From: Thermocaproicibacter melissae
GTDB lineage: Bacteria; Bacillota; Clostridia; Oscillospirales; Acutalibacteraceae
Assembly (NCBI RefSeq): GCF_024498295.1
Contig: NZ_CP101827.1
Span: forward strand, 934,001-998,000
Length of the DNA stretch: 64,000 nucleotides
Direction of reading: 5' to 3'
Shown here: one piece after another, positions 43,615 to 51,905 of the stretch
Numbering within the stretch: the stretch's first letter is position 1
How the letters are laid out: every line of letters starts with the position of its first letter
Made by a program: the position numbers and the translations under genes
The notes under the pieces: model-generated
Seen by the model: only the letters and a program-made list of their open reading frames with translations
Database searches by the model: none
What the model was told of the DNA's origin: nothing

Positions 43615-43655
43615 CAAAACGGCCTGATTTGTTTGATAGAAAGGAGAATTATCTC

Positions 43656-43898
43656 ATGGCTGATAAAAATGATCGTCCCGGTGGACGCAAAGGCCGCAGA
43701 AAGGTCTGCAGCTTCTGCGTCGACAAAGTCGAGACCATTGACTACAAGGATGTTGCAAAACTGCGCCGTTACATTTCCGAGCGCGCTAAGATTCTTCCCC
43801 GCCGTGTTACCGGAACCTGCGCACATCATCAGCGTCAGTTGACTGTCGCGATTAAGCGTGCGCGTCATCTCGCACTTTTGCCCTTCAGCAGCGACTGA
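43656..43898 (+). CDS. rpsR: 30S ribosomal protein S18 (cysteine-type)
   Basis: 80 residues. The core has [26 protein letters not shown], and the end [24 protein letters not shown] near the N-terminus and CAHH later suggest the zinc-binding form of S18. AAAGGAGAA precedes the start. It ends at a strong terminator. Confidence 0.95.
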   Translation: MADKNDRPGGRKGRRKVCSFCVDKVETIDYKDVAKLRRYISERAKILPRRVTGTCAHHQRQLTVAIKRARHLALLPFSSD

Positions 43899-43913
43899 TT
43901 TCATTCTGGACTT

Positions 43914-43948
43914 AAAAACGATGCAGCCGAAAGACTGCATCGTTTTTT
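43914..43948 (+). terminator. Terminator of the rpsF-ssb-rpsR operon
   Basis: AAACGATGCAG pairs with CTGCATCGTTT, followed by further T bases. Confidence 0.85.
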
Positions 43949-43962
43949 GTTGCCAATCTTGC

Positions 43963-44000
43963 AAAAACAGCCGGAGTGTCGCCATAACGCTCCGGCTGTT
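43963..44000 (-). terminator. Terminator of pyrE
   Basis: AACAGCCGGAG pairs with CTCCGGCTGTT; TTTTTG follows on the minus strand. Confidence 0.8.
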
Positions 44001-44005
44001 CTTAT

Positions 44006-44680
44006 TTACTGAACACAATACTGCTCGAGGTAAGCTTCCATTCTTGCTTTCTGCACATCATCCAAATAGACGCGGCCGTCAATCTCTTTGCCATATAGTG
44101 CATCAATAATCTCACGCACTGTAACAATCGGATAGGTTTTCAGGCCGAACTCTTCATAGATTTCCGCCGCCGGCGTCTTGTTTGTCTTTCCACGCTCCAT
44201 GCGGTCAACCGCAACAACCAAACCGACCACCTGAACTTTCGCCGCAGCCTGCAGCAGCGGAATGGTCTCGCGGACTGAGGTGCCGGCCGTAATCACATCT
44301 TCAATGATGACAACGCGGTCCCCGTCTTTCGGCTTGCAACCGACCAGATTTCCGCCCTCGCCGTGATCTTTGCTCTCTTTGCGGTTAAAGCAGTAGTTTA
44401 CGTCTTTCCCGTATTGTTTGTAGAGTGAAATCGAAGCGGCAACGGAAAGAGGAATTCCCTTGTAGGCCGGACCAAATAGGATATCGAAATCCTCCTTGAT
44501 GTTTCGGTGGATGCACTCGGCATAATAATCCCCCAGTTTCGCAATCTGCGAGCCGGTGCGGTAGTTGCCTGTATTGATGAAATATGGGGTTTTGCGGCCG
44601 CTTTTCGTTATAAAATCGCCGAAAGTCAGTGCACCAGCTTTCACCATGAATTCAATGAATTGTTGTTTGTATGCTTCCAT
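44006..44680 (-). CDS. pyrE: Orotate phosphoribosyltransferase
   Basis: 224 residues, with the PRPP-binding signature VVIIEDVITAGTS and YFINTGNYRTGSQ and FGPAYKGIPLSVAAS boxes. It converts orotate and PRPP to OMP in pyrimidine synthesis. The start at 44680 lies 9 bases after AAAGGA. It follows the tryptophan-type transporter genes by 47 bases and may share their transcript, although no other pyr gene is nearby. Confidence 0.93.
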   Translation of the reverse strand: MEAYKQQFIEFMVKAGALTFGDFITKSGRKTPYFINTGNYRTGSQIAKLGDYYAECIHRNIKEDFDILFGPAYKGIPLSVAASISLYKQYGKDVNYCFNRKESKDHGEGGNLVGCKPKDGDRVVIIEDVITAGTSVRETIPLLQAAAKVQVVGLVVAVDRMERGKTNKTPAAEIYEEFGLKTYPIVTVREIIDALYGKEIDGRVYLDDVQKARMEAYLEQYCVQ

Positions 44681-44727
44681 ATCCGAAATCCTTTCTTTGT
44701 CCATACAGCTTACTCAGAAAAGGCTGT

Positions 44728-45537
44728 TCAGATTGAATTTCCATCCTCCAGGCTGATTTCGTCGAAACGTGCGGTCAGGTCACGAATTTCCAGCTTTTCT
44801 TTTTCTTCGCCTTCGCAGTCCAAAACAATGGTACCGCGGTGCATCATCAGCAGGCGGTCTCCATAGGCTAAGGCGTATTTCAGGTTATGCGTCACCATCA
44901 GTGCGGTAAGGTTTTTCTCCCGAATAAACCGGTCTGTCAGTTCCATGACATTTTCGCTTGATTTTGGGTCAAGCGCGGCTGTATGTTCGTCGAGAATCAG
45001 CAGTTCAATCGGCGTCAAGGTACAAATCAGCAAAGCCAGCGCCTGACGCTGACCGCCGGAAAGACTCGCTACCGGCACATTCAGTTTATCCTCCAAACCA
45101 AGGTGAAGCAGTTCCAGTTGAGAACGGTAAAAATCAATGCGCTTGCGTGAAACGCCGGGCGTGAGGCCGAAGCGCTTGCCCTTGTTGTCCGCAAGCGACA
45201 AATTTTCAAGAATCGTCAGTTCCGGGCAGGTTCCCGCCGCGGGGTTCTGAAATACACGGCCGATAAAGCGGGAATGTTGAAATTCGGGAAGGTGGCTAAT
45301 TTCTCTGCCGTTCACTTTGATTTCACCGGCATCCGGAGTCACGCTGCCGCAGAGAAGGTTCAGAACTGTCGTCTTGCCCGAACCGTTGCTCCCGATGACG
45401 GAAACAAACGAGCCTTTGCGGATGGAAAGGTTGAAATCGTGGAACAGCGAAACTTCGCTGATGGTTCCCTGATTGAAAACCTTATCAATGTGTTTGAGTT
45501 CCACCAGAATTTCTTCAGATTTGTGTTGGGTTGACAT
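44728..45537 (-). CDS. trpZ: ABC importer ATPase, TrpZ-like
   Basis: 269 residues: Walker A GSNGSGKTT, signature SLSGGQRQAL, Walker B LLILDEHTAALD and the H-loop TH. It is the ATPase of the permease and binding protein encoded upstream. The start at 45537 has GGAGGAAG upstream and overlaps the permease gene by 23 bases. The UGG T-box in front of the operon is the reason to propose tryptophan as substrate. Confidence 0.8.
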   Translation of the reverse strand: MSTQHKSEEILVELKHIDKVFNQGTISEVSLFHDFNLSIRKGSFVSVIGSNGSGKTTVLNLLCGSVTPDAGEIKVNGREISHLPEFQHSRFIGRVFQNPAAGTCPELTILENLSLADNKGKRFGLTPGVSRKRIDFYRSQLELLHLGLEDKLNVPVASLSGGQRQALALLICTLTPIELLILDEHTAALDPKSSENVMELTDRFIREKNLTALMVTHNLKYALAYGDRLLMMHRGTIVLDCEGEEKEKLEIRDLTARFDEISLEDGNSI

Positions 45538-46435
45538 CTGGTTTCTTCCTCCTTCCACCCGTAGGTGCAAGATTATTGAGTACAAGCGCAACGGTCAGAA
45601 GGACCGCCATAAGGAGATTCAAGTCATCGGCGGGCAGACCAAGCTGCATTGCCAGCACCAAGCAAAGCTTATAGACGACAGTTCCCAAAATCACGGCAAG
45701 CGTAATCGACATAAACTTCAAACGTCCGAAAATGCTGGTGCCGATGATGACGGCGGCAAGCGCCATGACGACCATGCCGGACCCGCTCCAGATGTTGGCC
45801 GAACCGGAACGCTGGCTGAGGATAGATCCTGCCAGTGCCGTACAGCCGTTGCCGATCATCAGGCCGAGGATTTTCATATTTCCCGGGTCTTTTCCGAGAG
45901 AAACGACATACTGCGGATTATCCCCCGCCGCACGGAGCAGCAACCCGGTCTTGGTCTTTAGGAAAAGGTCAACCAGAATCTTCACAGCCACACAGCAAAG
46001 CAGTGCAAGGCCGGCATACGCCCAGTTCTGCGCGGACTTCGGAACTTTTGCCATAAGCCCTGTTTTGAAAATTGTTCCCATGTTGTAATACGCGAGCATG
46101 GATTTTCCGCCCGTGACGATCAGGTTCACGCTTCCGAGCGCCGTCATGACTAAGATTCCGGAAAGGAGGTCCGTAATGTGCAGGCGAACATGGAGCAAGC
46201 CCGTGATTCCGCCCGCGACGGCACCGCACAAGAACGCAATCACACACGCGACCCACGGATTTACACCTGCAAGAATCAGCGCACCCGTGACACAGGCGCC
46301 GAGCGGAAACGTACCGTCCACCGAAAGGTCTGGAAAATTCAATACCGAATAGGTGACATAAACGCCGATGGCCATGATGGCGTAGATAAAGCCCTCCATC
46401 AGGACGTCGTTTGCTAAACCGAGGAAAATATCCAT
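45515..46435 (-). CDS. trpY: ABC importer permease, TrpY-like
   Basis: 306 residues with about nine hydrophobic segments. It belongs to the branched-chain/ribose-type permease group (VTYSVLNFPDLSVDGTFPLGACVTGALI, GLLLRAAGDNPQYVVSLGKDPGNMKILGL). The family works with TrpX-type binding proteins. It lies about 100 bases after the binding-protein gene and overlaps the ATPase gene. Only a weak ribosome site is seen. Confidence 0.8.
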   Translation of the reverse strand: MDIFLGLANDVLMEGFIYAIMAIGVYVTYSVLNFPDLSVDGTFPLGACVTGALILAGVNPWVACVIAFLCGAVAGGITGLLHVRLHITDLLSGILVMTALGSVNLIVTGGKSMLAYYNMGTIFKTGLMAKVPKSAQNWAYAGLALLCCVAVKILVDLFLKTKTGLLLRAAGDNPQYVVSLGKDPGNMKILGLMIGNGCTALAGSILSQRSGSANIWSGSGMVVMALAAVIIGTSIFGRLKFMSITLAVILGTVVYKLCLVLAMQLGLPADDLNLLMAVLLTVALVLNNLAPTGGRRKKPDVNPTQI

Positions 46436-46538
46436 GTGGCAGTATCACAGCTTTCCTAATAGAATTAAGAGGGTATGAAGTGCAGCATGGCCGGAGCAGG
46501 AATCCCCTACCCCGGCTATTGCTGAGAATAAATGTCTA

Positions 46539-47552
46539 TCAGTCTACGGCTTCGGCTCCGGAATATTCGGAGGGAAGCGTAATGCCGAACTTTTCCAATG
46601 CAGATTTATTATAAACCGGTTTTCCTTCCGTAACAACATAAACCGGTGTTTCGGACGCTGTGGCTTCTCCTTTGAGAATCTTGGCAGCGATTTTTCCGGT
46701 TTCCTTGCCGAGAGCAACATAGTCAATGCTTTCGGCCGCAAGGCATCCGTTTTTCACCTGCTGTACTTCGGAACCGAACACGGGGATATTGGCCGCGTCG
46801 GTCGCCTGCAGCAGCGTGGAAAGGTTGTTGACGACATTATTGTCAGTAAAGTTGTTGACACAATCGACTTTCTTCGCAACAAGCGAAGCAGCACCGGAAG
46901 CCACCTGAGAAGAATTTGTGATTCCGATGTCTACAACTTCAAAATTATATTTTGGAGCAATCTCTTTGAGTTTCGCAAGCTGAGAAACGGAGTTCGGCTC
47001 ACTCGTTGTATAAAGAACGCCGATTTTCTTTGCATTCGGCAGGAACGCGCGGATCATTTTGACCTGAGCTTCCAGCGGAAGGACATCGCAAGAACCGGTG
47101 CAGTTGCTTTCCGGTTTCTCTAGGGAACTGACCAGCTGCGCACTTACGGGGTCAGAAACAGCAGTAAACACCACCGGAATGTTGGAATTCTGCGCCGCAC
47201 TGTAGGCAGACATGGCAGCCGGCGTCGCTACTGCCGCAATCATGTCATATTTTTTGGACACCATGGTCTGTGCCATTAAGTCGGATTTTGAATTATCTCC
47301 CTGTGCATTTTGAAAGTCGATTGTAAGGTTCTTTCCTTCTTCATATCCGCCTTCTTTGAGGCCTTCCAGAAAACCCTTGTAGCAGTCGTCGAGCGACGGA
47401 TGCGTTGCGTACTGAATCACACCGATTGCCGCTTGATTCCCGTCACCCGATTTTGCAGATGCGTTCTCTCCCGAAGAAGAGCAAGCGGTGAATGATGTTA
47501 TGAGTGTGAGTGCCATGCCTGCGGCAAGCGCTTTCTTTATAAACTGATTCAT
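46539..47552 (-). CDS. trpX: ABC importer substrate-binding lipoprotein, TrpX-like
   Basis: 337 residues. A signal peptide with lipobox ending TAC (MNQFIKKALAAGMALTLITSFTAC) and Ser-rich linker precede a two-lobed binding domain (IGVIQYATHPSLDDCYKGFLEGLKE, PVVFTAVSDPVSAQLV, IGVLYTTSEPNS). This is the TrpX/ABC_sub_bind family. The start at 47552 has AGGAGG upstream. Tryptophan specificity rests on the T-box specifier. Confidence 0.82.
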   Translation of the reverse strand: MNQFIKKALAAGMALTLITSFTACSSSGENASAKSGDGNQAAIGVIQYATHPSLDDCYKGFLEGLKEGGYEEGKNLTIDFQNAQGDNSKSDLMAQTMVSKKYDMIAAVATPAAMSAYSAAQNSNIPVVFTAVSDPVSAQLVSSLEKPESNCTGSCDVLPLEAQVKMIRAFLPNAKKIGVLYTTSEPNSVSQLAKLKEIAPKYNFEVVDIGITNSSQVASGAASLVAKKVDCVNNFTDNNVVNNLSTLLQATDAANIPVFGSEVQQVKNGCLAAESIDYVALGKETGKIAAKILKGEATASETPVYVVTEGKPVYNKSALEKFGITLPSEYSGAEAVD

Positions 47553-47659
47553 ACGTGAATTCCTCCTGAAATTCTCAAAGAATAGGGTCGTGGTAGATTG
47601 ATTCTTACGATTTTGCCAGTGCCAGCCATCTTTCATTGGCACCACCCCCTCTTGCTAGT

Positions 47660-47934
47660 AAAACAAAAACTCCTGTCCCTGTAATTTTTACAGGGACAGG
47701 AGTGAATCCTGCGGTACCACCCTATTTGGCCGAAGCCCTCTCGTTCCGTACACAAACATGTACGCTTCCTTGGTAACGGGTGAAGTTCCCGTCACGGATT
47801 ACTTGGTTTTGCCGTTCTTCCGTGCCCTCGTAAGCCCATTCGCCCGAAATGTTCCGCCGCAATCCCACCGCCTGCGGCTCTCTTTGTGCACATTTTCCTC
47901 GGGTTACTACTCTTACTCAACGGTTTTCCTATTT
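47660..47934 (-). promoter_or_regulatory. T-box riboswitch, specifier UGG (Trp)
   Basis: On the minus strand the T-box core AGGGTGGTACCGC lies at 47711-47723. The terminator stem (arms near 47670-47684 and 47688-47702) is followed by a T-rich tract (47660-47669). The AGAGAGC...GGTGGGA distal stem I features lie upstream, and the specifier loop reads GAA-TGG-GC (TGG at 47836-47838). Uncharged tRNA-Trp would favour antitermination and expression of the importer. Confidence 0.9.
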
Positions 47935-47940
47935 GTCGTT

Positions 47941-47969
47941 ATTATATGCTCGGTGCGGCGTTTTGTCAA
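47941..47969 (-). promoter_or_regulatory. Promoter of the T-box/trpXYZ operon
   Basis: Minus strand: TTGACA, 17 bases, TATAAT, a perfect consensus. Confidence 0.92.
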
Positions 47970-48103
47970 GAATTTAATTGCAGATTTTCAACCGATTACC
48001 AGATTTCCGCATAGAAAATGATTTCACTTTTCACCTTGTCGATCGCCGCGAGGCTTATCTTCCTGTGGTTCCAGTCGCTATCCTTAAAGCAAATGCACCT
48101 AGG

Positions 48104-48132
48104 TTGAATTCCTTGGTGCTGTATGTTATGCT
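48104..48132 (+). promoter_or_regulatory. Probable promoter of the GT4 gene at 48164
   Basis: TTGAAT, 17 bases, TATGCT, 31 bases before the start. Confidence 0.55.
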
Positions 48133-48163
48133 TATTTTATGCTGTTTTGGGAGTTGAAAAGAA

Positions 48164-49414
48164 ATGAAAAGCCGCCTCGTTTTTTTGACGAAGACATTCC
48201 CGTTTGCATCGGGCGAAGAATTCATTGAAAATGAGCTCCCCGCCTTAGCGCAACGATTTGATAAAGTGATTTTGATTGCAACCTCCGTACCAGACGCCGC
48301 AAAACAAACACGCAGCGTTCCCGAAAACGTTGAGATACACAAAATTTACGCTTCCGACGTCAACAAAGCCCTGCTTCGTTCTGCCGCGGGCTATTTCTTT
48401 CACATACCGAAGGAATATGAAAGCGACGCGGATAAGCTGGCGATTGGACACTCGCCGGAAAAGCGCCTGTTTCGTGCATACTTTCTCGCAAAAGGCCTTA
48501 CAGTTGCGAAAAAGGCCTCAGCGATTCTTGAAAAGACAGACATTTCGCAGGCTGACGGCATAACATTTTACAGCTACTGGTTTTACGATACTGCACTCGC
48601 GGCAATTAAGCTGAAGCAAAACTGCAAAGCACGCAAATGCCATGCTTACAGCCGAGCGCACCGCTACGATTTATATCCTGAGTTCAGCCCTGTAAAATAC
48701 TTGCCGCTTCGTCCTTATCTTCTGGATAACCTTAACGGTGTGTTCCCATGTTCTGAGGACGGAACTTGCTATTTGAAGCGCTCCTTCCCTGAGCTAGCGG
48801 CTAAAATTTCAACCCGTTACCTCGGAACAGCAGACCACGGTATGGGACCAGATGAAGAAGACGGCGTTTTCCGTATTGCAAGCTGCTGTCACATCTCACC
48901 AGTTAAACGCGTGGAACTTCTGGCACAGGCACTTGCGGAACTAAATCACAGCGAACTCCATCTGGAATGGATTCACTTTGGAGGCGGCAGTGAATTGGAA
49001 TCTCTGAAACAATATGCCGCTGAAAACCTCAGTTTCATGAAAGTAACTTTTGCCGGAGAAACCGCTAACTCGGATTTAATGAAATTTTACCAGCAAAACC
49101 GGGTGGACTTATTTGTCAACACGAGCACCTCAGAAGGTTTGCCGGTTAGCATTATGGAAGCCTGTTCGTTTGGAATTCCTATCGCCGCAACCGACGTAGG
49201 CGGCACACGGGAGATTGTACACGACGGTGAAAATGGCTATCTGCTTGACAGCAACCTAAGCCCGAAGATTTTGGCGGAAACGATAGCTTCCTTCTGCCGC
49301 AAGACGAAGGAAGAGCGAGCTGCCATGCGCAGAGCTTCCCGGGAAATCTGGGAAAAGAACTTCAACGCTTCCGAAAACTATGAAAACTTTGCACGGAATA
49401 TTTATCCGAAATAA
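48164..49414 (+). CDS. Family 4 glycosyltransferase
   Basis: 416 residues with two Rossmann-like halves. The C-terminal half has the GT4 donor-binding pattern (SCCHISPVKRVELLAQAL, VNTSTSEGLPVSIMEACSFGIPIAATDVGGTREIV) with the EX7E-type glutamates. It is clearly paralogous to the protein encoded at 53087 (shared SYWFYDTA, SRAHRYDLY, PVKRV, SxSEGLPVSIMEA). It probably adds a sugar in the surface-glycan pathway. It is alone on the plus strand and ends at a bidirectional terminator. Confidence 0.85.
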   Translation: MKSRLVFLTKTFPFASGEEFIENELPALAQRFDKVILIATSVPDAAKQTRSVPENVEIHKIYASDVNKALLRSAAGYFFHIPKEYESDADKLAIGHSPEKRLFRAYFLAKGLTVAKKASAILEKTDISQADGITFYSYWFYDTALAAIKLKQNCKARKCHAYSRAHRYDLYPEFSPVKYLPLRPYLLDNLNGVFPCSEDGTCYLKRSFPELAAKISTRYLGTADHGMGPDEEDGVFRIASCCHISPVKRVELLAQALAELNHSELHLEWIHFGGGSELESLKQYAAENLSFMKVTFAGETANSDLMKFYQQNRVDLFVNTSTSEGLPVSIMEACSFGIPIAATDVGGTREIVHDGENGYLLDSNLSPKILAETIASFCRKTKEERAAMRRASREIWEKNFNASENYENFARNIYPK

Positions 49415-49451
49415 AGAAATGCTGCCCGAAAAAGGGCAGCATTTCTTTTTT
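49413..49451. terminator. Bidirectional terminator
   Basis: AAAGAAATGCTGCCC pairs with GGGCAGCATTTCTTT; T tracts on both strands. It serves the GT4 gene and the convergent DUF4363 gene. Confidence 0.85.
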
Positions 49452-49830
49452 AGAACACATTCTCAAGACTAGGTGCCACAGATTCCTCCAAGCTGGAGAT
49501 GAGCGTCAGGCCGCGGTCACATTCCGAAAGGAAGGTATCCTTTGCGCCGTTGAGACAAAGCTCCGGCAAAAGGGCTAAGGTTTGGTCAATTTCTTCCAGG
49601 TCACTGTGTATCATATAGACGCAAAGCACGCTGTGTGCCTTTTTCCAATTGTTTTTTGCGGTGATGCTGAGCTGATACGCCGCATTTACGTCACCGCGTT
49701 TCTCCGCAGCCTTTGCTTCTTCAACCGTCTGTGTCATTTGCGTTGTAATCTGCCTTGTATAAGAAATCCCCATGACGCAGGTTGCTATGACAAGTGTAAG
49801 GAGTGCCAGAGCAATCCACAGTCGTTTCAT
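49450..49830 (-). CDS. DUF4363 membrane-anchored protein
   Basis: 126 residues with a single N-terminal membrane helix (LWIALALLTLVIATCVMGI) and a helical exported domain. DUF4363 genes are typically paired with DUF421 genes, as here, where it overlaps the stop of the DUF421 gene by 4 bases. Function unknown, perhaps envelope or spore related. Confidence 0.75.
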   Translation of the reverse strand: MKRLWIALALLTLVIATCVMGISYTRQITTQMTQTVEEAKAAEKRGDVNAAYQLSITAKNNWKKAHSVLCVYMIHSDLEEIDQTLALLPELCLNGAKDTFLSECDRGLTLISSLEESVAPSLENVF

Positions 49831-50504
49831 TTCGTTTGGTCTCTCCTCACAATCAAGTAATCGCCTTTCGCATTTGCTGTCATCAGAAACACATCGGAAA
49901 GTATAATTCCCTCATTCTCCAAAATGTTTTCCACCCAATTTCGGGTCTGTCGGCACAAAGCCAAAGAGTAATCGGAAATCACGCCGTCGCTTATCACGAC
50001 GGTTTCCAGCCCCTTATCCGGCTCTACGACGTTCAGAGCGCCTGCTGTTGGCTGTTCCTTTTCCGGCGTCTTGATGACGCTCATTTTTCCGTTTGTCTCC
50101 ACAATGGCATAGGCGACGTCTTTGATGCTGAAAACGTCCTTCTCGCGCAGCTGCTCAAAAAGATCCTCCGTCGTCATGCGCAGCCGGCGCATCTCATCCT
50201 GCTGGATCTTCCCGTCGTATATCACAATAATCGGACGTCCACAAATCAATTTGCGAAACATCGGGAGCTTGACCATGAGGGCTGACACAACAATTTCGCT
50301 TATCACGAGAGCAACAATCGGAATCAGGCCGTTGATCAACGGCTGGCCCGTCTCCTGCATCGGAACGGACGCCAGGTTTGAAATGAGCAGCGTGACAACA
50401 AGTTCACTCGTCTGCATTTCACTGATCTGCCTTTTCCCCATCAACCGTACGGCCGCCATGACAATCGCATAAAGGATAACCGTACGAATCAATGATATCG
50501 TCAT
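49827..50504 (-). CDS. DUF421 (YetF-like) membrane protein
   Basis: 225 residues: three membrane segments, then the DUF421 cytoplasmic domain (VKLPMFRKLICGRPIIVIYDGKIQQDEMRRLRMTTEDLFEQLREKDVFSIKDVAYAIVETNGKMSVI). The start ATG at 50504 lies 7 bases after AGGTG; the ATG at 50510 is too close. Paired with DUF4363. Homologues are implicated in envelope or spore functions, but the activity is not known. Confidence 0.8.
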   Translation of the reverse strand: MTISLIRTVILYAIVMAAVRLMGKRQISEMQTSELVVTLLISNLASVPMQETGQPLINGLIPIVALVISEIVVSALMVKLPMFRKLICGRPIIVIYDGKIQQDEMRRLRMTTEDLFEQLREKDVFSIKDVAYAIVETNGKMSVIKTPEKEQPTAGALNVVEPDKGLETVVISDGVISDYSLALCRQTRNWVENILENEGIILSDVFLMTANAKGDYLIVRRDQTK

Positions 50505-50576
50505 TTGCATCACCTGCCCTTTAGTATGGGAGAAAAAGGCAGGATTATGCCGCCGGCAGATTTTTGCAACAAGACA

Positions 50577-50613
50577 CAAAAATGCGTTCCGTGCAGATCG
50601 CACGGAACGCATT
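50577..50613 (-). terminator. Terminator of the Wzz-like gene and glycan operon
   Basis: AATGCGTTCCGTGC pairs with GCACGGAACGCATT; TTTTTG follows on the minus strand. Confidence 0.85.
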
Positions 50614-50633
50614 CAAATTATAGTATGAATTTG

Positions 50634-51893
50634 TTACACGCTTGCAACAACGAAGCCCGCAACGTTTCCGCCGGCTTCTGTTGTTCTGCGCAGCGCATCC
50701 CGAAGCGCCACATAGGAGGTAGAACCGAATTTTACGTTCAGAATGACCGCTTCGGAAGCGGCAGCCAGATTTTCCGCATCCGGGTACCTCGTGGACGACG
50801 GAGCATAGACAATAAGATAATCACAGAGTTTCTTCGCCTCGGCGGTAAAGTTCGCGAATCCCTTTGCAAAAAGGTCTGCCGGACTTTCTTCCGCTTTTGC
50901 ACCGCACACGACGGAAAGGCCCGGAACCCCTTTTACCTCTGCAACAGCATCCGTTAGCCCGCAGGTTCCGGACAGCACATCGTTGAAAGTCTTTTTCGGC
51001 TGGAGTTGGAACATACCTGCCAACTTCGGTTCACGCAGGTCTCCGTCAGCAAGAAGCACCCGCTTTCCGGTGCGTGCCAGCGAAACAGCGAGGCCGGCGG
51101 CTGTTTCTGCGCCCTCGTCGCCGTCTGAAACACTTTCCACAACGATGCACGCTGCGTTATCCAGTTTATGAAGCGCTGCGGCACGAATTCTACGGAATGC
51201 ATCTTCTTTCGCTTCTCGACCGCCGCTGTGCGGAATTTCCCCAAGAAGGTCAATCTTCAAAGCTTCCTCCGCAAAGCGGGTGTTTCGCACCGAGCGGTCG
51301 CCTAGGATACAAATTAGCCCATAAATTACGTAAATCAAGAAGCCGAGGATTGCGCCTAGAATTCCGGCTTTTAGCACAGCGGACTTAGAGGAGCTTGCTT
51401 TTGCCGGCTGTGCTTTATCGGTCAAAGTCGCCGTCAGCTTTGGAGAAGGGAACTGCTGAGCAATACCGTCCGCCAAAATCTGAGCGGCTGTGTCGGAAAT
51501 CTCTGCTGCACGGCCTGCGCTTTGTGTTTGAACCGTAATCTTGACCACGGGCGCTGAAAGGACTTGTTCCCCGGCAATGCTAATGATTTCCGAAGAATCA
51601 ATGCCTAACTTCTCAGCGGTTTTTTCGATAAGAGAATGAGTATTTGCTTGGGCAACTGCCGTTTGGACCCTAGAAGCTAAAATGTTCGTATACTGGAGGC
51701 GGTAATCCGTTCCGGCATCCTCCGGAATATCACAGCTCAGCGTAATGGTGGAATTGGCAGAATAAGTACGATGGAACAGTTTCAACGACAGTAAAGAACA
51801 GGCAACGCCAAAAACGATGACTACAACAAGGAATCGAATCCAAGTTCTTTTGAAAAAGTGCATGATTTCCGAAAAGCTGACAAAGAGTTCCAT
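50634..51893 (-). CDS. Wzz-type chain-length protein fused to a degenerate BY-kinase domain
   Basis: 419 residues. Residues 1-200 form a Wzz-type region with two membrane helices (21-38 and 172-196) and an exported loop. Residues 205-419 resemble a bacterial tyrosine kinase. Walker A' is kept (VLLADGDLREP, 279-289), but Walker A reads SVSDGDEGAETAAG (255-267) with no GKS/T, Walker B reads DYLIVYAPSS without the usual aspartate, and there is no terminal tyrosine cluster. It is probably a pseudokinase that regulates chain length or export. It is the last gene of the glycan operon. Confidence 0.8.
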   Translation of the reverse strand: MELFVSFSEIMHFFKRTWIRFLVVVIVFGVACSLLSLKLFHRTYSANSTITLSCDIPEDAGTDYRLQYTNILASRVQTAVAQANTHSLIEKTAEKLGIDSSEIISIAGEQVLSAPVVKITVQTQSAGRAAEISDTAAQILADGIAQQFPSPKLTATLTDKAQPAKASSSKSAVLKAGILGAILGFLIYVIYGLICILGDRSVRNTRFAEEALKIDLLGEIPHSGGREAKEDAFRRIRAAALHKLDNAACIVVESVSDGDEGAETAAGLAVSLARTGKRVLLADGDLREPKLAGMFQLQPKKTFNDVLSGTCGLTDAVAEVKGVPGLSVVCGAKAEESPADLFAKGFANFTAEAKKLCDYLIVYAPSSTRYPDAENLAAASEAVILNVKFGSTSYVALRDALRRTTEAGGNVAGFVVASV

Positions 51894-51905
51894 TGGTGGT
51901 ACCTC

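Noticed and set aside
47758-48021. 87-codon plus-strand frame
   Set aside because: It is antisense to the T-box leader, whose RNA elements fully explain the sequence.
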